Assembly: GCA_036381275.1 (NCBI GenBank)
Contig: DASVDC010000041.1
Coordinates: 46,020-110,019 of the forward strand
Direction of reading: 5' to 3'
Length of the DNA stretch: 64,000 bases
Source of the DNA: UBA7803 sp036381275
Lineage (GTDB): Bacteria > Pseudomonadota > Gammaproteobacteria > Pseudomonadales > Azotimanducaceae
Position 1 is the stretch's first letter, and each line of letters starts with the position of its first letter. The notes under the pieces are model-generated. The model did no database searches. It was given only the letters and a program-made list of their open reading frames with translations, and was not told where the DNA came from. The position numbers and the translations under genes are program-made. Shown here one piece after another: positions 1-8,018 of the stretch.

Positions 1-1
1 C

Positions 2-970
2 GAAGGCGTCTGGATCCGGGCCGCCACGGTGCTGCCCGGCGACCGGTCGGTGGTGCACCACGTGCTGGTCGGCTCATCGGAAGACTACGACCCGAACGGC
101 AACGAAGAAGACAGCGTGTTCGAGAACTACATCATCGGCTACGCGCCCGGCGCCGAGTCGTACGTGATGCCGGAAGGCCACGGCGTGTACGTGCCGCCGG
201 GCGGTGCGTATCAGTTCCAGATGCACTACACGCCCACCGGCAAGGCCACCACCGACGTGACCAAGCTGGGCCTGTATTTCGCGGACGAGAAGCCGGACAA
301 CTTCCTGCGTCACCAGGTGATCGTCGATCCCACCATCGCGATTCCCCCGGGCGCAGCGGACCACGAGGAAGCGGCCTACTACCCGTTCACGCGCGACGCG
401 GTGCTGTACACGCTGTTCCCGCACTCGCACTACCGCGGCAAAGCGTCGACGTTCGAGCTCGAGTATCCGGACGGCCGCACCGAGCTGCTGCTGTCGGTGC
501 CCGCCTACGACTTCAACTGGCAGCGCGGCTACGACTTCGTCGAGCCGAAGCGGGTGCCGGCGGGCTCGCGGCTGATCCACCGCACCGTCTACGACAACTC
601 TGCGCGCAATCCCGCGAACCCGGACCCGGAGCGCACCGTGCCCTGGGGACTGCAGTCGTGGGACGAAATGCTCTACGGCGCGTTCAGCTTCGCCTGGGTG
701 GAGGAGACGTCTGACAAGCCGATCCACGACAACCGCTATGCCGAGGTGCTGCAGTTCTTCGGCTTCGTCGACCAGGACATGAACGGGCTGGTCGTGTGGA
801 GCGAGATGCCCGACTTCATGAAGAAGCGCCTCGTGCAGGGCTTCAAGGCGGTGGACGCGAACGGTGACGGCGGGCTGGACCTTCAGGAGTTCGTCGCGAT
901 GCACCAGCGCGAAGCCGCCGCCCACGCGGAGCACGGGCACCCGGACGGCGCGGAGGCCAGCGGCCGCTGA
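2..970 (+). CDS. Copper type II monooxygenase-like protein with C-terminal EF-hands (5' partial)
   Basis: The frame is open to the left edge, so the N-terminus lies outside. The visible 322 residues match the PHM/DBH-like copper monooxygenase fold: a VVHHV motif, a QMHYTPTGK segment and an HxH in FPHSHYRGKA supply likely copper-ligand histidines, and SWDEML holds a candidate Met ligand. The C-terminus carries two canonical 12-residue EF-hand loops (DQDMNGLVVWSE from about nt 770, then DANGDGGLDLQE). Proteins of this type often have an upstream redoxin or cytochrome domain, which cannot be checked here. It probably acts outside the cytoplasm. The substrate is unknown. A REP-like palindrome follows the stop codon. 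Confidence 0.8.
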   Translation, partial: EGVWIRAATVLPGDRSVVHHVLVGSSEDYDPNGNEEDSVFENYIIGYAPGAESYVMPEGHGVYVPPGGAYQFQMHYTPTGKATTDVTKLGLYFADEKPDNFLRHQVIVDPTIAIPPGAADHEEAAYYPFTRDAVLYTLFPHSHYRGKASTFELEYPDGRTELLLSVPAYDFNWQRGYDFVEPKRVPAGSRLIHRTVYDNSARNPANPDPERTVPWGLQSWDEMLYGAFSFAWVEETSDKPIHDNRYAEVLQFFGFVDQDMNGLVVWSEMPDFMKKRLVQGFKAVDANGDGGLDLQEFVAMHQREAAAHAEHGHPDGAEASGR

Positions 971-976
971 ATCGCC

Positions 977-1034
977 TGGGAGCGGCCTCCGGCTGCGAAT
1001 TCCGGATGTTCGCGGCCGGAGGCCGCTCCCACAG
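977..1034. repeat. REP-like palindrome, copy 1
   Basis: Inverted repeat with arms TGGGAGCGGCCTCCGGC and its near-complement ending GGCCGCTCCCA, around a loop of about 20 nt. It sits in the 3'-3' gap between the copper monooxygenase-like gene and the convergent Nudix gene. The same palindrome recurs near 4819, 6645, 11477 and 43761. An RNA copy from either strand would fold into a strong hairpin, so it may also end transcription. Confidence 0.8.
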
Positions 1035-1064
1035 CTTGGTGGCCGGTCCGACCGGAGGCTGATC

Positions 1065-1709
1065 TCAATCGAAGCCGGTCGGCAGCTCCGGCGCGCGCCA
1101 ATGGCGCGCGAGGATCGCGACGTCCTCCGCCAGCGTGCGGCCCTCAGAGAGCTCCGGCAGCCGGTCGATCGGAAAGAACCGCGCCGCCGCGGTTTCCAGG
1201 CTCTTGCCCGCGGCGCCGCCGGTGAGCTCGCAGACGAACAGCAGCTTGTAGATCCGCTCGAGGCGCGGCGGCCGGTACGGGTGGAGGTTGCGGTCGCGGA
1301 GCGCCGCGAGCTTCACGGCGCGCACCCGGTAACCCGATTCCTCCGCGACCTCGCGCTCGATGCTCTGCCGCGGCGAATCCTCCTCGTCAGCCCAGCCGCC
1401 GGGAAGCGACCAGCGCCCGTCGCTGGTCTCCTGCACCAGCAGCACCTCGAGCGCGCCGGCGCCGGCTTCGCGGAACACGCCGGCCCGGACGTCGACCTTC
1501 GGGGTGGGATACCCGCGCTCGGGCAGATACACGTCACGCAGCCGCGCCGGCGGCACGTCGAGCAGCTCGGCCAGCATCGCCTCGGCGATCTGCTGCACTT
1601 CCGTGAAGCGTTCGAGGTCGTAGCCGTCCCGACTGTACGCGAGGCCCGTCTGGGCGATTGCGCGCAGCCGCTGCGCCCACGCGCGCCAGGTGTCGGCTCC
1701 GGCGCTCAC
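1065..1709 (-). CDS. Nudix hydrolase with Nudix_N_2-type N-terminal domain
   Basis: 214 residues. The N-terminal 60 residues resemble the helical Nudix_N_2 domain seen in ADP-ribose/nucleoside-diphosphate hydrolases. The Nudix box follows in the middle: GGWADEEDSPR continuing to REVAEESGY, with Asp where the first box Glu would be, a substitution I recall from this subfamily. Likely role: hydrolysis of a nucleoside diphosphate linked to X, probably ADP-ribose or similar. It starts with GTG overlapping the TGA of the upstream flavin oxidoreductase gene (GTGA, 1706-1709), so the two are probably translationally coupled. The exact substrate cannot be read from sequence. Confidence 0.88.
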   Translation of the reverse strand: MSAGADTWRAWAQRLRAIAQTGLAYSRDGYDLERFTEVQQIAEAMLAELLDVPPARLRDVYLPERGYPTPKVDVRAGVFREAGAGALEVLLVQETSDGRWSLPGGWADEEDSPRQSIEREVAEESGYRVRAVKLAALRDRNLHPYRPPRLERIYKLLFVCELTGGAAGKSLETAAARFFPIDRLPELSEGRTLAEDVAILARHWRAPELPTGFD

Positions 1710-2611
1710 GCCAGCGCCGCCTTGACCTCCGCGAGGCGCTCGATGGTCGCGACCGCCTGCGCCTGATCGGCCACGATGTTGCGGACGATCACGTCCGTGT
1801 AGCCGAGCGCGGCCAGATCCGCGATCGCGTCGGCCACCTCCGCCACCGAACCGAACAGCAGCGCCTCTTCAGGAAACCCGCGGTAGCCGCCCGCGAGGTA
1901 GGGAGCCACTACCGCCCGGGCCTCCTGGCTGGTCGCGCCGACGAACACGTCGCGGCGGATCGCCACCGCGGTCGGCTCGCGGCCGTGCTCGGCACACGCC
2001 TGCCGGTAGCGGTTCAGGCTGTCCGCCGCCTCAGCGCGGGTGAGCCCCGGCGACGCGAGCCAACCTTCCGCGAGCCGCGCGGCGCGATCGATCGCCGGCG
2101 GCACGAGCGCGCCCACCCAGACCTCCACCGGCTCCGGCGGAAGCGGCGCGATGCGCGCCCGCGAGACCGGCCAGTAGCGGTCGAGCGTGACCTCCTCGCC
2201 GCGCCAGAGCGCACGGAGCGCCGCCAGCGACGTCTCGAACATCGCCGCGCGGTGCGCGAGCGCGACGCCCATCCCCTCGCTCTGACGGCGATCGCCGCCG
2301 AGCCCGCACTGCAGCACGAACCGGCCCGGCGCGATGCTCGCGAGCGTCGCGACCTGCTCGGCCAGCAGCACCGGATGCCACAGCGGCAGCAGGTACAGCG
2401 CGCCCGCCGGCCGGTCGCCCCACTCGGCGAGCATCCGGCCGAGAATCGCCGTGTTCTGGTAGTAGGGCGTCGGGGTCACGTGATGGTCGCCGACGAACAG
2501 GCTGTCGAGGCCCGCCTGCCAGGCCGCCCGGGCCCGCTCCACCATCCAGCGCGCGCCGTCGCGCGGATCCAGCACCCGGTAGCTCGACGAGACAGAGATT
2601 CCGATGCGCAT
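1706..2611 (-). CDS. LLM-class flavin-dependent oxidoreductase (luciferase-like)
   Basis: 301 residues with features of the bacterial luciferase-like TIM-barrel family: N-terminal RIGISVSSSYR strand, FVGDHHVTPTPYYQN, and an LQCGLGGDRRQSEGMG segment typical of FMN/F420 phosphate binding. It probably catalyses flavin-dependent oxidation or reduction of an organic substrate in the cytoplasm; FMN or F420 use is not decided by the sequence. The ATG is preceded by AGGAGG at 8 nt spacing, which supports this start. It is divergent from the radical SAM gene (65 bp apart) and coupled to the downstream Nudix gene. Confidence 0.88.
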   Translation of the reverse strand: MRIGISVSSSYRVLDPRDGARWMVERARAAWQAGLDSLFVGDHHVTPTPYYQNTAILGRMLAEWGDRPAGALYLLPLWHPVLLAEQVATLASIAPGRFVLQCGLGGDRRQSEGMGVALAHRAAMFETSLAALRALWRGEEVTLDRYWPVSRARIAPLPPEPVEVWVGALVPPAIDRAARLAEGWLASPGLTRAEAADSLNRYRQACAEHGREPTAVAIRRDVFVGATSQEARAVVAPYLAGGYRGFPEEALLFGSVAEVADAIADLAALGYTDVIVRNIVADQAQAVATIERLAEVKAALA

Positions 2612-2676
2612 GGGTTCCGCCTCCTGACTCGGGCATCATACTAGAGCGTCCGCCGCCCATCCGGACCGGAGCCCGC

Positions 2677-3645
2677 ATGAACGACAGCCGCGTGATCGCC
2701 GCCGTGCCCGCCGATGGATCCGCCGCCGGGCGTTTCGTCGACCCGGACTGGACCGCGGCCGGCAGCCGGCGCGCGCGGGTCGCGCTCGGCCGGCTGCAGA
2801 CGCTGTGGATCAACACCGGCACGCTGTGCAACCTCACCTGCGGGCACTGCTACATCGAGTCGAGCCCGAAGAACGACCGGCTGAGCCATCTGAGCCGCGC
2901 CGAGCTGCGCCGGTACCTCGACGAGCTCGCCGAGCTCGGGCACGGCACCCACACCATCGGCTTCACCGGCGGCGAGCCGTTCATGAATCCCGAGTTCATG
3001 GACATGCTCGCCGACACGCTGGCGGCCGGCTACCGGGCGCTGGTGCTGACCAACGCGATGAAGCCGATGCACAAGTGCCGCGCGCCGCTCGAAGAGCTCC
3101 GCCGGCGCTACGGCGAGCAACTGGTGATCCGGGTGTCCGTCGACCATTTCCGGCCGGAGCTGCACCGGGAGGAACGAGGCCGGCGCGCGTGGGAACCGAT
3201 GCTGCAGGGGCTGAAGTGGCTGTCGGCCAACGGCTTCCGGGTGCACGTGGCCGGACGCACCCGCTGGGGCGGCGACGAGGCCGCGCTGCGCGCGGGCTTC
3301 GCCGCGCTGTTCGCGGCCGAGGCCATCGCCGTGGACGCCCACGACCCGGAGCAGCTCGTGCTGTTCCCCGAGATGGACGTCGACGCGCCGGTGCCGGAGA
3401 TCACCGAGGCGTGCTGGGGGATCCTGGGCAAGCGGCCGGACCAGGTCATGTGCGCGAGCTCGCGGATGGTGGTGAAGCGCAAAGGGGCCGACCAGCCGAG
3501 CGTAGTGGCGTGCACGCTGCTGCCCTACGACGAACGCTTCGAGCTCGGGACGCGCCTCGCGGACGCGCTCGGCAGCGTGCCGCTGAATCATCCGCACTGC
3601 GCGAAGTTCTGTGTGCTCGGCGGCGCGAGCTGCTCGTCAGGCTGA
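2677..3645 (+). CDS. Radical SAM protein with Cys-rich C-terminus
   Basis: 322 residues. The CxxxCxxC motif (CNLTCGHC, about residues 50-57) binds the 4Fe-4S cluster used for SAM cleavage, and FTGGEPFMNP is the GGE motif that contacts SAM. Extra cysteines occur later (EACWG, MCASS, ACTLLPYD) and in a final HCAKFCVLGGASCSSG block, which suggests a second SPASM-like auxiliary cluster. The role may be peptide or cofactor maturation, but no precursor peptide or partner gene is adjacent. The gene runs 9 bp past the end of the convergent Nudix gene. Function beyond the superfamily is not assigned. Confidence 0.88.
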   Translation: MNDSRVIAAVPADGSAAGRFVDPDWTAAGSRRARVALGRLQTLWINTGTLCNLTCGHCYIESSPKNDRLSHLSRAELRRYLDELAELGHGTHTIGFTGGEPFMNPEFMDMLADTLAAGYRALVLTNAMKPMHKCRAPLEELRRRYGEQLVIRVSVDHFRPELHREERGRRAWEPMLQGLKWLSANGFRVHVAGRTRWGGDEAALRAGFAALFAAEAIAVDAHDPEQLVLFPEMDVDAPVPEITEACWGILGKRPDQVMCASSRMVVKRKGADQPSVVACTLLPYDERFELGTRLADALGSVPLNHPHCAKFCVLGGASCSSG

Positions 3646-4203
3646 GCCGCCGACCGCGTCGGGGAAGGGCTCGTCGGGCTCGAGGCGGCGCAGCCGGTGC
3701 GCCAGCAGCCGGCCGCGGCGGAACAGGAAGTCACCCACCAGCCGCTCGCCCGCGAGCACCCGCGGCAGCCAGTATCGGTCGTCGTCCCACATCCGATCGA
3801 GCGGCAGCCGGTCGATCGGATACCAGCTCGGGATCGCTTCCTCCGTGGTGCGCGGCGTGCCTTCGCAGGCGTCGGCGACGTAGATGAAGCCGAGCCAGTC
3901 TTCGTCCGCCTGGTCGAGGAACCGGAACACGCCCGCGAGCCGCGGCTCGACCGGCCGTACCCCCACTTCCTCCTCCGTCTCGCGGATCACGCAGTCGAGC
4001 GGCGTCTCGCCGGGCTCCGGCTTGCCGCCGGGTCCGTTGATCTTTCCCGCACCGTGGCCGCGGCGCTTCTCGATGAGCAGCACCCGGCCGCCGTCGCGCA
4101 GGAACAGCAGCGTGCCGACCTGATCCGGATGCCAGTCGATCAGGCGTTCGGCCAGCTCGGCCATCGCCTCCGGATCGCCCAAGGCTTGCTCATGCTCCGA
4201 CAT
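3637..4203 (-). CDS. MTH1-like Nudix hydrolase (oxidised dNTP pyrophosphatase family)
   Basis: 188 residues. A full Nudix box is present: GPGGKPEPGETPLDC followed by RETEEEVGV. The preceding KRRGHGAGKINGPGG and the later MWDDDRYWLP closely resemble the substrate pocket of MTH1-type 8-oxo-dGTP pyrophosphatases (the KKRGxGxGxWN and MWPDDxYW elements). The likely job is hydrolysis of oxidised purine nucleoside triphosphates before they enter DNA. An N-terminal helical extension of about 25 residues and a basic C-terminal tail lie outside the core. The neighbouring macrodomain and dUTPase genes fit a nucleotide-sanitation context. Confidence 0.87.
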   Translation of the reverse strand: MSEHEQALGDPEAMAELAERLIDWHPDQVGTLLFLRDGGRVLLIEKRRGHGAGKINGPGGKPEPGETPLDCVIRETEEEVGVRPVEPRLAGVFRFLDQADEDWLGFIYVADACEGTPRTTEEAIPSWYPIDRLPLDRMWDDDRYWLPRVLAGERLVGDFLFRRGRLLAHRLRRLEPDEPFPDAVGGSA

Positions 4204-4303
4204 GGTCGAAGGATAACGGCTACCCGCCGGCGGGCGGCAGCGGCGCCCGTCGCGGGCCGACTTCGGCGAGAATCACCGACGACCGACCAGGAGGAGCGCA
4301 GTC

Positions 4304-4804
4304 ATGCCCGAACTGGAAGCCACGCTCGGCGACATCACCCGCGAACGCGTCGACGCGATCGTCAACGCCGCGAACGAGAGCCTGCTCGGCGGCGGCGGTG
4401 TCGACGGCGCGATCCATCGCGCCGCGGGCCCGCAGCTGCTCGAGGAATGCCGCCGCATCGGCGGCTGCCCGACGGGCGAGGCCCGCATCACCGGCGGCTA
4501 CCGGCTGCCCGCGCGCTACGTGATCCACACCGTCGGGCCGATCTGGCGCGGCGGCCGCCACGGCGAGCCGGAACGGCTCACGGCCTGCTACCGCAACAGC
4601 CTCGAGCTGGCCGAGCGGCATCGGCTCACGAGCCTGGCGTTTCCGGCGATCAGTACCGGCGTGTACGGCTACCCGCCGGAACAGGCGGCCGGGATCGCCG
4701 TGCGCACCGTCGCGGCGCACGAGGGGGAGCACGTGGCGCTGGTGCGGTTCGTCTGTTTCGACGAGGCGACCTACGAGATCTATCGGCGGCTGCTGGCGGC
4801 GTGA
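4304..4804 (+). CDS. Macrodomain protein, O-acetyl-ADP-ribose deacetylase type
   Basis: 166 residues, the length of a stand-alone macrodomain. Diagnostic elements are GDITRERVDAIVNAANE, LLGGGGVDGAIHRAAG (catalytic loop contacting ADP-ribose), YVIHTVGPIW and FPAISTGVYGYP (diphosphate-binding loop). Such YmdB/MacroD-like enzymes remove acetyl or ADP-ribosyl groups from O-acetyl-ADP-ribose or modified acidic residues in the cytoplasm. The ATG has GGAG upstream (AGGAGGAGCGCAGTC). The gene lies between a Nudix and a dUTPase gene, so a link to ADP-ribose turnover is reasonable but inferred. Confidence 0.92.
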   Translation: MPELEATLGDITRERVDAIVNAANESLLGGGGVDGAIHRAAGPQLLEECRRIGGCPTGEARITGGYRLPARYVIHTVGPIWRGGRHGEPERLTACYRNSLELAERHRLTSLAFPAISTGVYGYPPEQAAGIAVRTVAAHEGEHVALVRFVCFDEATYEIYRRLLAA

Positions 4805-4818
4805 GTGGTAATCGAGCG

Positions 4819-4866
4819 TAGGAGCGATCTCCGGATCGCGATTCGCGGCCGGAGGCCGCTCCCACA
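4819..4866. repeat. REP-like palindrome, copy 2 (degraded left arm)
   Basis: The right arm TTCGCGGCCGGAGGCCGCTC is intact; the left arm reads TAGGAGCGATCTCCGGATCG, with several changes from the consensus TGGGAGCGGCCTCCGGCCG. It lies between the macrodomain gene and the convergent dUTPase gene. This is the most diverged of the five clear copies. Confidence 0.7.
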
Positions 4867-4878
4867 GCGGAGGCGGAA

Positions 4879-5526
4879 TCAACCGGCCTCGTAGCGCGCG
4901 GCGAGCGCCTGGTACAGCCGCTCCGGTACCTCGTCGGGGGGCACGGCGAGCGTCTCGAGGATCTCCACCAGATGGGCGTTGTCCTCGCGGCCGCTCCAGA
5001 TCTTGCGGTAGGCGCCGGTCTTGTAGCCGTGATCCTGGCGGAAGTGGTTCAGCACGTTCTTGCCGACGTACAGCCGGAACAGCTCCGGCAGCTCCATCGG
5101 CAGCGTCTCGAGCACCGCGACGAACGGCTCCATCGCGAACAGCCGCTGCTCGAGGGTTCGGGCGGCGAGCGCCTCCACCGCGAGGCGGAACGCTTCCGCC
5201 CGGTCCGCCGGAGCATCCGATGCGCCCGATGTGCGCGCGTCCATCAGTTGGCGCGCGACCGGCCGGTCCAGCTTGCCGGCGCGCATCAGATCGCTCAGGC
5301 CGAAGTGCCAGATGTCCACGATCTCGAGCTTCACCTGGTCGACGTCCGGCTGCTGGTGCTTCCACCATTTCCAGCCGAAGTGGTCGAGCAACTCCGCGCA
5401 CTCCACCCAGACCGCGCGGTAGTACGCGTACCCCTGCGTGCGCCAGTCGGGATGCACCTGGCGGTTGTGAGCCTCCTGCATGCCGGCCATGGTGTCGAGC
5501 ATGGCCCAGGCGTCGGATTCGGTCAT
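4879..5526 (-). CDS. Dimeric all-alpha dUTP diphosphatase
   Basis: 215 residues of the MazG-related dimeric dUTPase family. The metal-binding signature is visible as WVECAELLDHFGWKWWK (ExxE motif) and EIVDIWHFGL (ExxD motif), with a further DHGYKTGAYRKIW stretch in the C-terminal half. It should hydrolyse dUTP/dUDP to dUMP, lowering uracil incorporation and feeding thymidylate synthesis. ATG start; 53 bp separate it from the divergent dehydrogenase gene. This all-alpha form is distinct from the trimeric Dut enzyme, so I give no dut symbol. Confidence 0.88.
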   Translation of the reverse strand: MTESDAWAMLDTMAGMQEAHNRQVHPDWRTQGYAYYRAVWVECAELLDHFGWKWWKHQQPDVDQVKLEIVDIWHFGLSDLMRAGKLDRPVARQLMDARTSGASDAPADRAEAFRLAVEALAARTLEQRLFAMEPFVAVLETLPMELPELFRLYVGKNVLNHFRQDHGYKTGAYRKIWSGREDNAHLVEILETLAVPPDEVPERLYQALAARYEAG

Positions 5527-5579
5527 GAAGGCTCCTGCGGGGCGACCATCGGCCCGCGGATTATGGGATATTCTGCGCG

Positions 5580-6587
5580 ATGGCCAAACTGTTGCGTACC
5601 GCGCTGGTGATGCACCCCGTCGTCCGGGACGAGCTGATTCGCCCCGACCACATGGAGCGGCTCGCCCGGGCGGTCGACCTGGTCGCCACCGAGCCGTTCC
5701 GGAGCCTCGAGGCGCTCGGCGCGGAGCTCGCGCGGCTCGAGGTGCTGATCACGAGCTGGGGCTGCGGACCGGTCGGCCCGGCGCTCGTCGAGAAGATGCC
5801 GAAGCTCAAGCTGATCGCGCACCTCGCCGGCAGCGTGAAGGGGTTTCTCGACGACGCGGTCTGGCGCCGGGGAATCCTGGTGACCAACGCGGTCGCCGCG
5901 AACGCCGTGCCGGTGGCCGAGTACACGCTGGCGGCGATCCTGTTCGCGAACAAGCGCGTGCTGCAGCTGAACCGCGCGTATCTCGCCGCGCGGGAGAACC
6001 GCGCGCCGTGGACCCGCGAAGCGCCGAACGTCGGCAACTACCGCAAGACCGTCGGCATCATCGGCGCGTCGCACGTCGGGCGGCTGGTGATCCGGCACCT
6101 GCGCCAGTTCGACTTCGAGGTGCTGCTGTACGACCCGTACGTGCCGCCGCTGGCCGCGCGCGAAATGCAGGTGACCAAGGTCACCCTGGCGGAGCTCTTG
6201 TCGAGATCCGACGTGGTGTCGCTGCACGCGCCGCTCTTACCCGAGACCCGGCACATGCTGGGTGCCCGCGAGCTCGCGCTGATGAAGGACGGCGCGACGC
6301 TGATCAACACCGCCCGGGGCGCGCTGATCGAGCCCCAGGCGCTGCTCGCGGAGCTGACCCGCGGCCGCCTGTTCGCGTTCCTCGACACCACCGAGCCCGA
6401 GGTGCTGCCCGCGGATTCGCCGCTGTATCAGCTACCCAACGTGTTCCTGACGCCTCACATCGCCGGCTCGCTCGGCCGCGAGGCCGAGCGCCTCACCGAC
6501 TACATCGTCGCCGAGGTGGAACGCTTCGCCCGCGGGATCAGTCTGAAGTACCTGGTGCGCCGGGAGCAGCTTCCACGGCTCGCCTGA
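5580..6587 (+). CDS. D-isomer-specific 2-hydroxyacid dehydrogenase family protein
   Basis: 335 residues. The C-terminal NAD-binding Rossmann domain begins at VGIIGASHVGRLV (a GxxGxxxG variant) and contains the family's catalytic residues: Arg in NTARGALI, Glu in TTEPEVLP and His in TPHIAGSLG. It should interconvert a D-2-hydroxyacid and a 2-ketoacid with NAD(P)H; the substrate is not determined. The N-terminal catalytic domain has the usual LKLIAHLAGSVKGF segment. The 3' end abuts a cluster of REP-like repeats starting at 6590. Confidence 0.88.
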   Translation: MAKLLRTALVMHPVVRDELIRPDHMERLARAVDLVATEPFRSLEALGAELARLEVLITSWGCGPVGPALVEKMPKLKLIAHLAGSVKGFLDDAVWRRGILVTNAVAANAVPVAEYTLAAILFANKRVLQLNRAYLAARENRAPWTREAPNVGNYRKTVGIIGASHVGRLVIRHLRQFDFEVLLYDPYVPPLAAREMQVTKVTLAELLSRSDVVSLHAPLLPETRHMLGARELALMKDGATLINTARGALIEPQALLAELTRGRLFAFLDTTEPEVLPADSPLYQLPNVFLTPHIAGSLGREAERLTDYIVAEVERFARGISLKYLVRREQLPRLA

Positions 6588-6589
6588 CC

Positions 6590-6703
6590 CGTTGTGGGCG
6601 CGGCCCCCGCGCGACCGTTGTGGGAGCGGCCTCCGCGCGACCGTTGTGGGAGCGGCCTCCGGCCGCGAATTTCCGGAGATTCGCGGCCGGAGGCCGCTCC
6701 CAC
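6590..6703. repeat. Tandem 26-bp units running into REP-like palindrome, copy 3
   Basis: Two successive 26-bp units (6590-6615 and 6616-6641, starting CGTTGTGGG and ending CGCGCGAC) are followed by a third start that becomes the full palindrome at about 6645-6703, with arms GTGGGAGCGGCCTCCGGCCG and its complement around a short AATTTCCGGAGAT loop. A further stray right-arm fragment (CCGCTCCCACCGC) lies near 6721. The block separates two same-strand genes. It looks like stepwise duplication of the left half of the element. Confidence 0.8.
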
Positions 6704-6780
6704 GGTTCAGCGCCGATGCGCCGCTCCCACCGCCGCGGAAAACCGGGTAGTCTGCTTCGCCTTCACGACCGGAGTTGCCC

Positions 6781-8013
6781 ATGGATCTGTCGTACGGCCC
6801 GAAGTACGAGGCGTTCCGCGCCGAGGTGCGGGACTTTCTGGAGAAGCACCGCGACCAGGCGCCGCGCAGCGGCGACGGCCTGCGGTCCGAGCGGACGCTC
6901 GCCTGGCAGAAGCTGCTGATCGAGCACGGTTACGCGGCGCGCACGATTCCGAAGGAGTACGGCGGCTACGGCGCCGAGCCCGACATCCTCGCCTCGCGGA
7001 TCATCGCCGAGGAATTCGCGGCCGCACAGGTGAGCCCCGGCCTCGGCGGTCAGGGCATCTCGATGCTCGTGCCGGTGCTGCTCGAGATGGGCACCGAGGA
7101 GCAGAAGCGCGAGTTCATCGGGCCGACGCTGCGCGGCGAGCTGATCTGGTGCCAGGGCTACTCCGAACCGGGCGCCGGCAGCGACCTCGCGAGCCTGACC
7201 ACCAGCGCACGGCTCGTGCGCTCGCAAGGCGAGCGCCAAGCCGAACGAAGTTCGGCCGACGGCGACGAATGGGTGATCAACGGCCAGAAGATCTGGACCA
7301 GCACCGCGCACCTGGCCGACTGGATGTTCTGCCTGGTGCGTACCGAGCCGGACGCGCCGAAACACCAGGGCATCTCGTTCCTGCTGCTGCGGATGGACAC
7401 GCCGGGCATCGAGGTGCGTCCCCTGGTGGACATGACCGGCAACGCCAACTTCAACGAGGTGTTCTTCACCGACGTGCGCGTGCCGAAGCACCAGATCGTC
7501 GGCGAGCGCGGTCAGGGCTGGCTCGTGGCGAACGCGGTGCTGAAGCACGAGCGGGACTCGCTCGGCAATCCGGACGCGACCTTGAGCCGCCTGAACGCAC
7601 TGATCGCGCTGATGCGCCGGGAGACCCTCGACGGCCGGCCGCTGATCGAGCACCCGGTATACCGCGACCGGCTGATGAAGCTGCACGCGCGGGTGACGGC
7701 GCTGCGCTGCAACGACCTCAGGATCCTGTCGGCCAGGATCAACGGCGGCGACGCCGGCCTCGCGCGCCTGATCGTGAAGCTGCAGGGCACGGAGCTGCGC
7801 CACGAGCTCGAAGGGCTCGCGATCGACGTGATGGGCGAGCTCGGCCTCGCCTACGGCGACAACCCGTACCTGCGCGACGGCGGTAGCTGGCAGTTCCAGT
7901 ACATGTTCTTCCTGGGACTGATCATCGGCGGCGGCACGTCGCAGATTCAGAAGAACATCATCAGCGAACGGGGCCTCGGCTTGCCGAAGGAGCCCAAGGT
8001 CGAGACGAGGTAA
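6781..8013 (+). CDS. Acyl-CoA dehydrogenase (first of a pair) with a short in-frame insertion
   Basis: 410 residues. I place the start at ATG 6781 because GGAG sits 6 nt upstream; an in-frame TTG at 6775 is less likely. Family signatures include CQGYSEPGAGSDLASL, EWVINGQKIWTSTA and the C-terminal GGGTSQIQKNIISERGLG. The enzyme should oxidise an acyl-CoA to the 2-enoyl-CoA with FAD. About 12 residues (SQGERQAERSSA, near residues 148-159) interrupt the usual VR-DGDEWVING segment, and the DNA there is two adjacent perfect hairpins. The second dehydrogenase gene follows after 5 bp, so the two may form a heteromeric enzyme. Confidence 0.92.
   Translation: MDLSYGPKYEAFRAEVRDFLEKHRDQAPRSGDGLRSERTLAWQKLLIEHGYAARTIPKEYGGYGAEPDILASRIIAEEFAAAQVSPGLGGQGISMLVPVLLEMGTEEQKREFIGPTLRGELIWCQGYSEPGAGSDLASLTTSARLVRSQGERQAERSSADGDEWVINGQKIWTSTAHLADWMFCLVRTEPDAPKHQGISFLLLRMDTPGIEVRPLVDMTGNANFNEVFFTDVRVPKHQIVGERGQGWLVANAVLKHERDSLGNPDATLSRLNALIALMRRETLDGRPLIEHPVYRDRLMKLHARVTALRCNDLRILSARINGGDAGLARLIVKLQGTELRHELEGLAIDVMGELGLAYGDNPYLRDGGSWQFQYMFFLGLIIGGGTSQIQKNIISERGLGLPKEPKVETR
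7219..7256. repeat. In-frame double-hairpin insertion inside acyl-CoA dehydrogenase gene
   Basis: Two back-to-back perfect inverted repeats: GCGCTCGC-AAG-GCGAGCGC at 7219-7237 (8-bp arms, 3-nt loop) and GCCGAAC-GAA-GTTCGGC at 7240-7256 (7-bp arms, 3-nt loop). They encode the extra residues between VR and DGDEWVING. Deleting 36 bp would restore the ordinary family sequence in frame. Confidence 0.75.
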
Positions 8014-8018
8014 ACCCA

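Noticed and set aside
6590..6703. CRISPR-like array
   Set aside because: The 26-bp units are directly adjacent with no unique spacers and are halves of the REP-like palindrome; no cas genes are near.
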